This document shows positions 6,223 to 6,701 of a stretch of 6,701 bases of DNA, piece by piece. The notes beneath the pieces are model-generated. The model worked only from the letters and a program-made list of their open reading frames with translations. It made no database searches and had not been told where the DNA came from. The DNA lies in assembly GCA_002409455.1 (NCBI GenBank), contig DHNI01000072.1:6733-13433 (forward strand), read 5' to 3'. Source of the DNA: Firmicutes bacterium UBA5420 (GTDB lineage: Bacteria > Bacillota > Limnochordia > Darwinibacteriales > Darwinibacteriaceae). How positions within the stretch are numbered: position 1 is the stretch's first letter; the number at the start of each line of letters is the position of its first letter. The translations under genes were made by a program, and so were the position numbers.

Positions 6223-6468
6223 CTTAGCCGCGGTACCACCTGGTTTAATCTGATCACAACTACTCTGTGTACAGATTCCCTCTAGGGGGCTATCACCCCC
6301 GCAGCCACTAACGCTGGCTCACGTCACGACCTACTTCTCTTTCAGTCGGCAACTCCAGGGTGTAACTTCGGCTCCAGGCAATTGCTGGGTTGCACCAACC
6401 CCCAGCTCTCTACAAATTGCGTTTGAAACCTACTTTATCCCCTTCAACGTCTTTCGGTTGTTTGAATT
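6194..6468 (-). promoter_or_regulatory. T-box riboswitch, probably tRNA-Tyr specific
   Basis: A full T-box leader of about 270 nt stops transcription unless an uncharged tRNA binds. The conserved T-box AGGTGGTACCGCGG (6228-6241) lies directly before the terminator. Its UGGU bulge would pair with a tRNA end carrying discriminator A, as in tRNA-Tyr, and not with the G of tRNA-Trp. Stem III (AATCTG...CAGATT) sits just upstream of the T-box. Stem I shows the AGAGAG box (6406-6411) and the distal hairpin CTGGG (6401-6405) with CCCAG (6385-6389) around GGUUGGUGCAA. On the 3' side of stem I the segment GAAGTTACACCCTGGAG carries UAC (6362-6364) where specifier codons normally lie, followed by a purine. 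I read it as Tyr; the exact register was judged by eye. The only gene certainly controlled is the downstream lyase homologue. Confidence 0.88.
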
Positions 6469-6474
6469 ATTACC

Positions 6475-6503
6475 AGTATAGATGATGGGTAAACTGATGT
6501 CAA
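6475..6503 (-). promoter_or_regulatory. sigma-A promoter driving the T-box and lyase gene
   Basis: On the minus strand a perfect TTGACA (6498-6503) is followed by a 17-nt spacer and TATACT (6475-6480), five of six matches to TATAAT. The start of transcription should be near 6468, directly ahead of T-box stem I. Such a strong promoter is usual when control is exerted by attenuation. Confidence 0.85.
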
Positions 6504-6567
6504 TGGTGATGTTTTTGACGTTTTTATGTGGGGCATGAAAAATTATGCAAAATCACGAAGCTGCAAG

Positions 6568-6701
6568 CTACCCATACAGCACCCTTCCCTCCCGAAGTAC
6601 CCTAGCCACGAACGAAGAGCTGTCAGCTATAGACACCTTTACTTCCTCAGGTGTTAGTACAATGATATCTAGCGGCACATAAACGTCGATCTTTCTCTTT
6701 A
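6568..6701 (-). CDS. nucleotidyltransferase (MNT-type) domain protein, C-terminal fragment
   Basis: The last 43 codons of a gene running in from the right edge read DVYVPLDIIVLTPEEV...VARVLREGRVLYG and end at TAG (6568-6570). The run of hydrophobic beta residues, TPEE and the ending LREGRVLY are characteristic of the C-terminal half of minimal (MNT) nucleotidyltransferase domains. These are often antitoxins or AMPylators encoded next to a HEPN-domain toxin. The catalytic GSxAxG...DxD core lies outside the window, so activity cannot be judged. No HEPN gene follows within the window, so any partner must lie further right. No clear terminator separates it from the promoter at 6475-6503. Confidence 0.68.
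   Translation of the reverse strand, partial: KRKIDVYVPLDIIVLTPEEVKVSIADSSSFVARVLREGRVLYG

Noticed and set aside
6351..6360. UGG within CCTGGAG as a tryptophan specifier codon in the T-box
   Set aside because: CTGGAG is common conserved stem I sequence in T-boxes, and the UGGU bulge fits discriminator A instead of the G of tRNA-Trp. UAC a few bases upstream fits better.
6499..6519. GTCAA...TTGAC inverted repeat spanning the -35 of the T-box promoter
   Set aside because: Arms are only 5 bp, one arm is the -35 box itself, and the T-box already explains regulation.
1..6701. CRISPR arrays, tRNA or rRNA genes, insertion sequences
   Set aside because: No regularly spaced repeats, no tRNA cloverleaf or rRNA-like sequence, and no transposase frame or terminal inverted repeats were seen.

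Overview
The window looks like chromosomal DNA of a moderate-GC member of the Bacillota, probably an anaerobic Clostridia- or Limnochordia-like lineage. This rests on a T-box leader, strong purine-rich Shine-Dalgarno sequences, sigma-A-type and sigma-H-like promoters, a LipO-type sugar-binding protein remnant and a protein with DUF7309/DUF6930-like features. The species cannot be named from sequence alone.

Left part, plus strand (1-1625): a possible end-of-transcript hairpin and a sigma-H-like promoter precede a small secreted or membrane protein with a C-terminal SmpA/BamE-like domain, closed by a clean intrinsic terminator. Next comes the C-terminal ~300 residues of a sugar ABC-transporter substrate-binding protein. 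It has lost its lipoprotein signal and N-terminal lobe and has no recognisable start signal, so it is read as a decayed gene. It also ends in an intrinsic terminator.

Right part, minus strand (6701 down to 1649): the 3' end of an MNT-type nucleotidyltransferase domain gene enters from the right edge. Then follow a near-consensus promoter, a complete T-box riboswitch of about 270 nt, and a divergent tyrosine phenol-lyase/tryptophanase-family PLP enzyme. Downstream on the same strand lie a two-domain protein of unknown function, with its own extended -10 promoter over a 13-bp palindrome, and a large sialate O-acetylesterase-family enzyme preceded by a 33-bp dyad. The esterase converges on the sugar-binding protein remnant.

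The most notable association is the T-box with the lyase-family enzyme. The likely specifier codon (UAC) and the T-box bulge (UGGU, discriminator A) both fit tRNA-Tyr. The enzyme keeps the two residues that distinguish tyrosine phenol-lyase from tryptophanase, but has lost an otherwise characteristic PLP-contacting arginine. A gene induced when tRNA-Tyr is uncharged is expected to supply tyrosine or a related compound, not degrade it, so the direction and substrate of this enzyme are open questions. The esterase and the sugar-binding remnant suggest a partly eroded carbohydrate-use locus next door, but nothing ties it functionally to the lyase.
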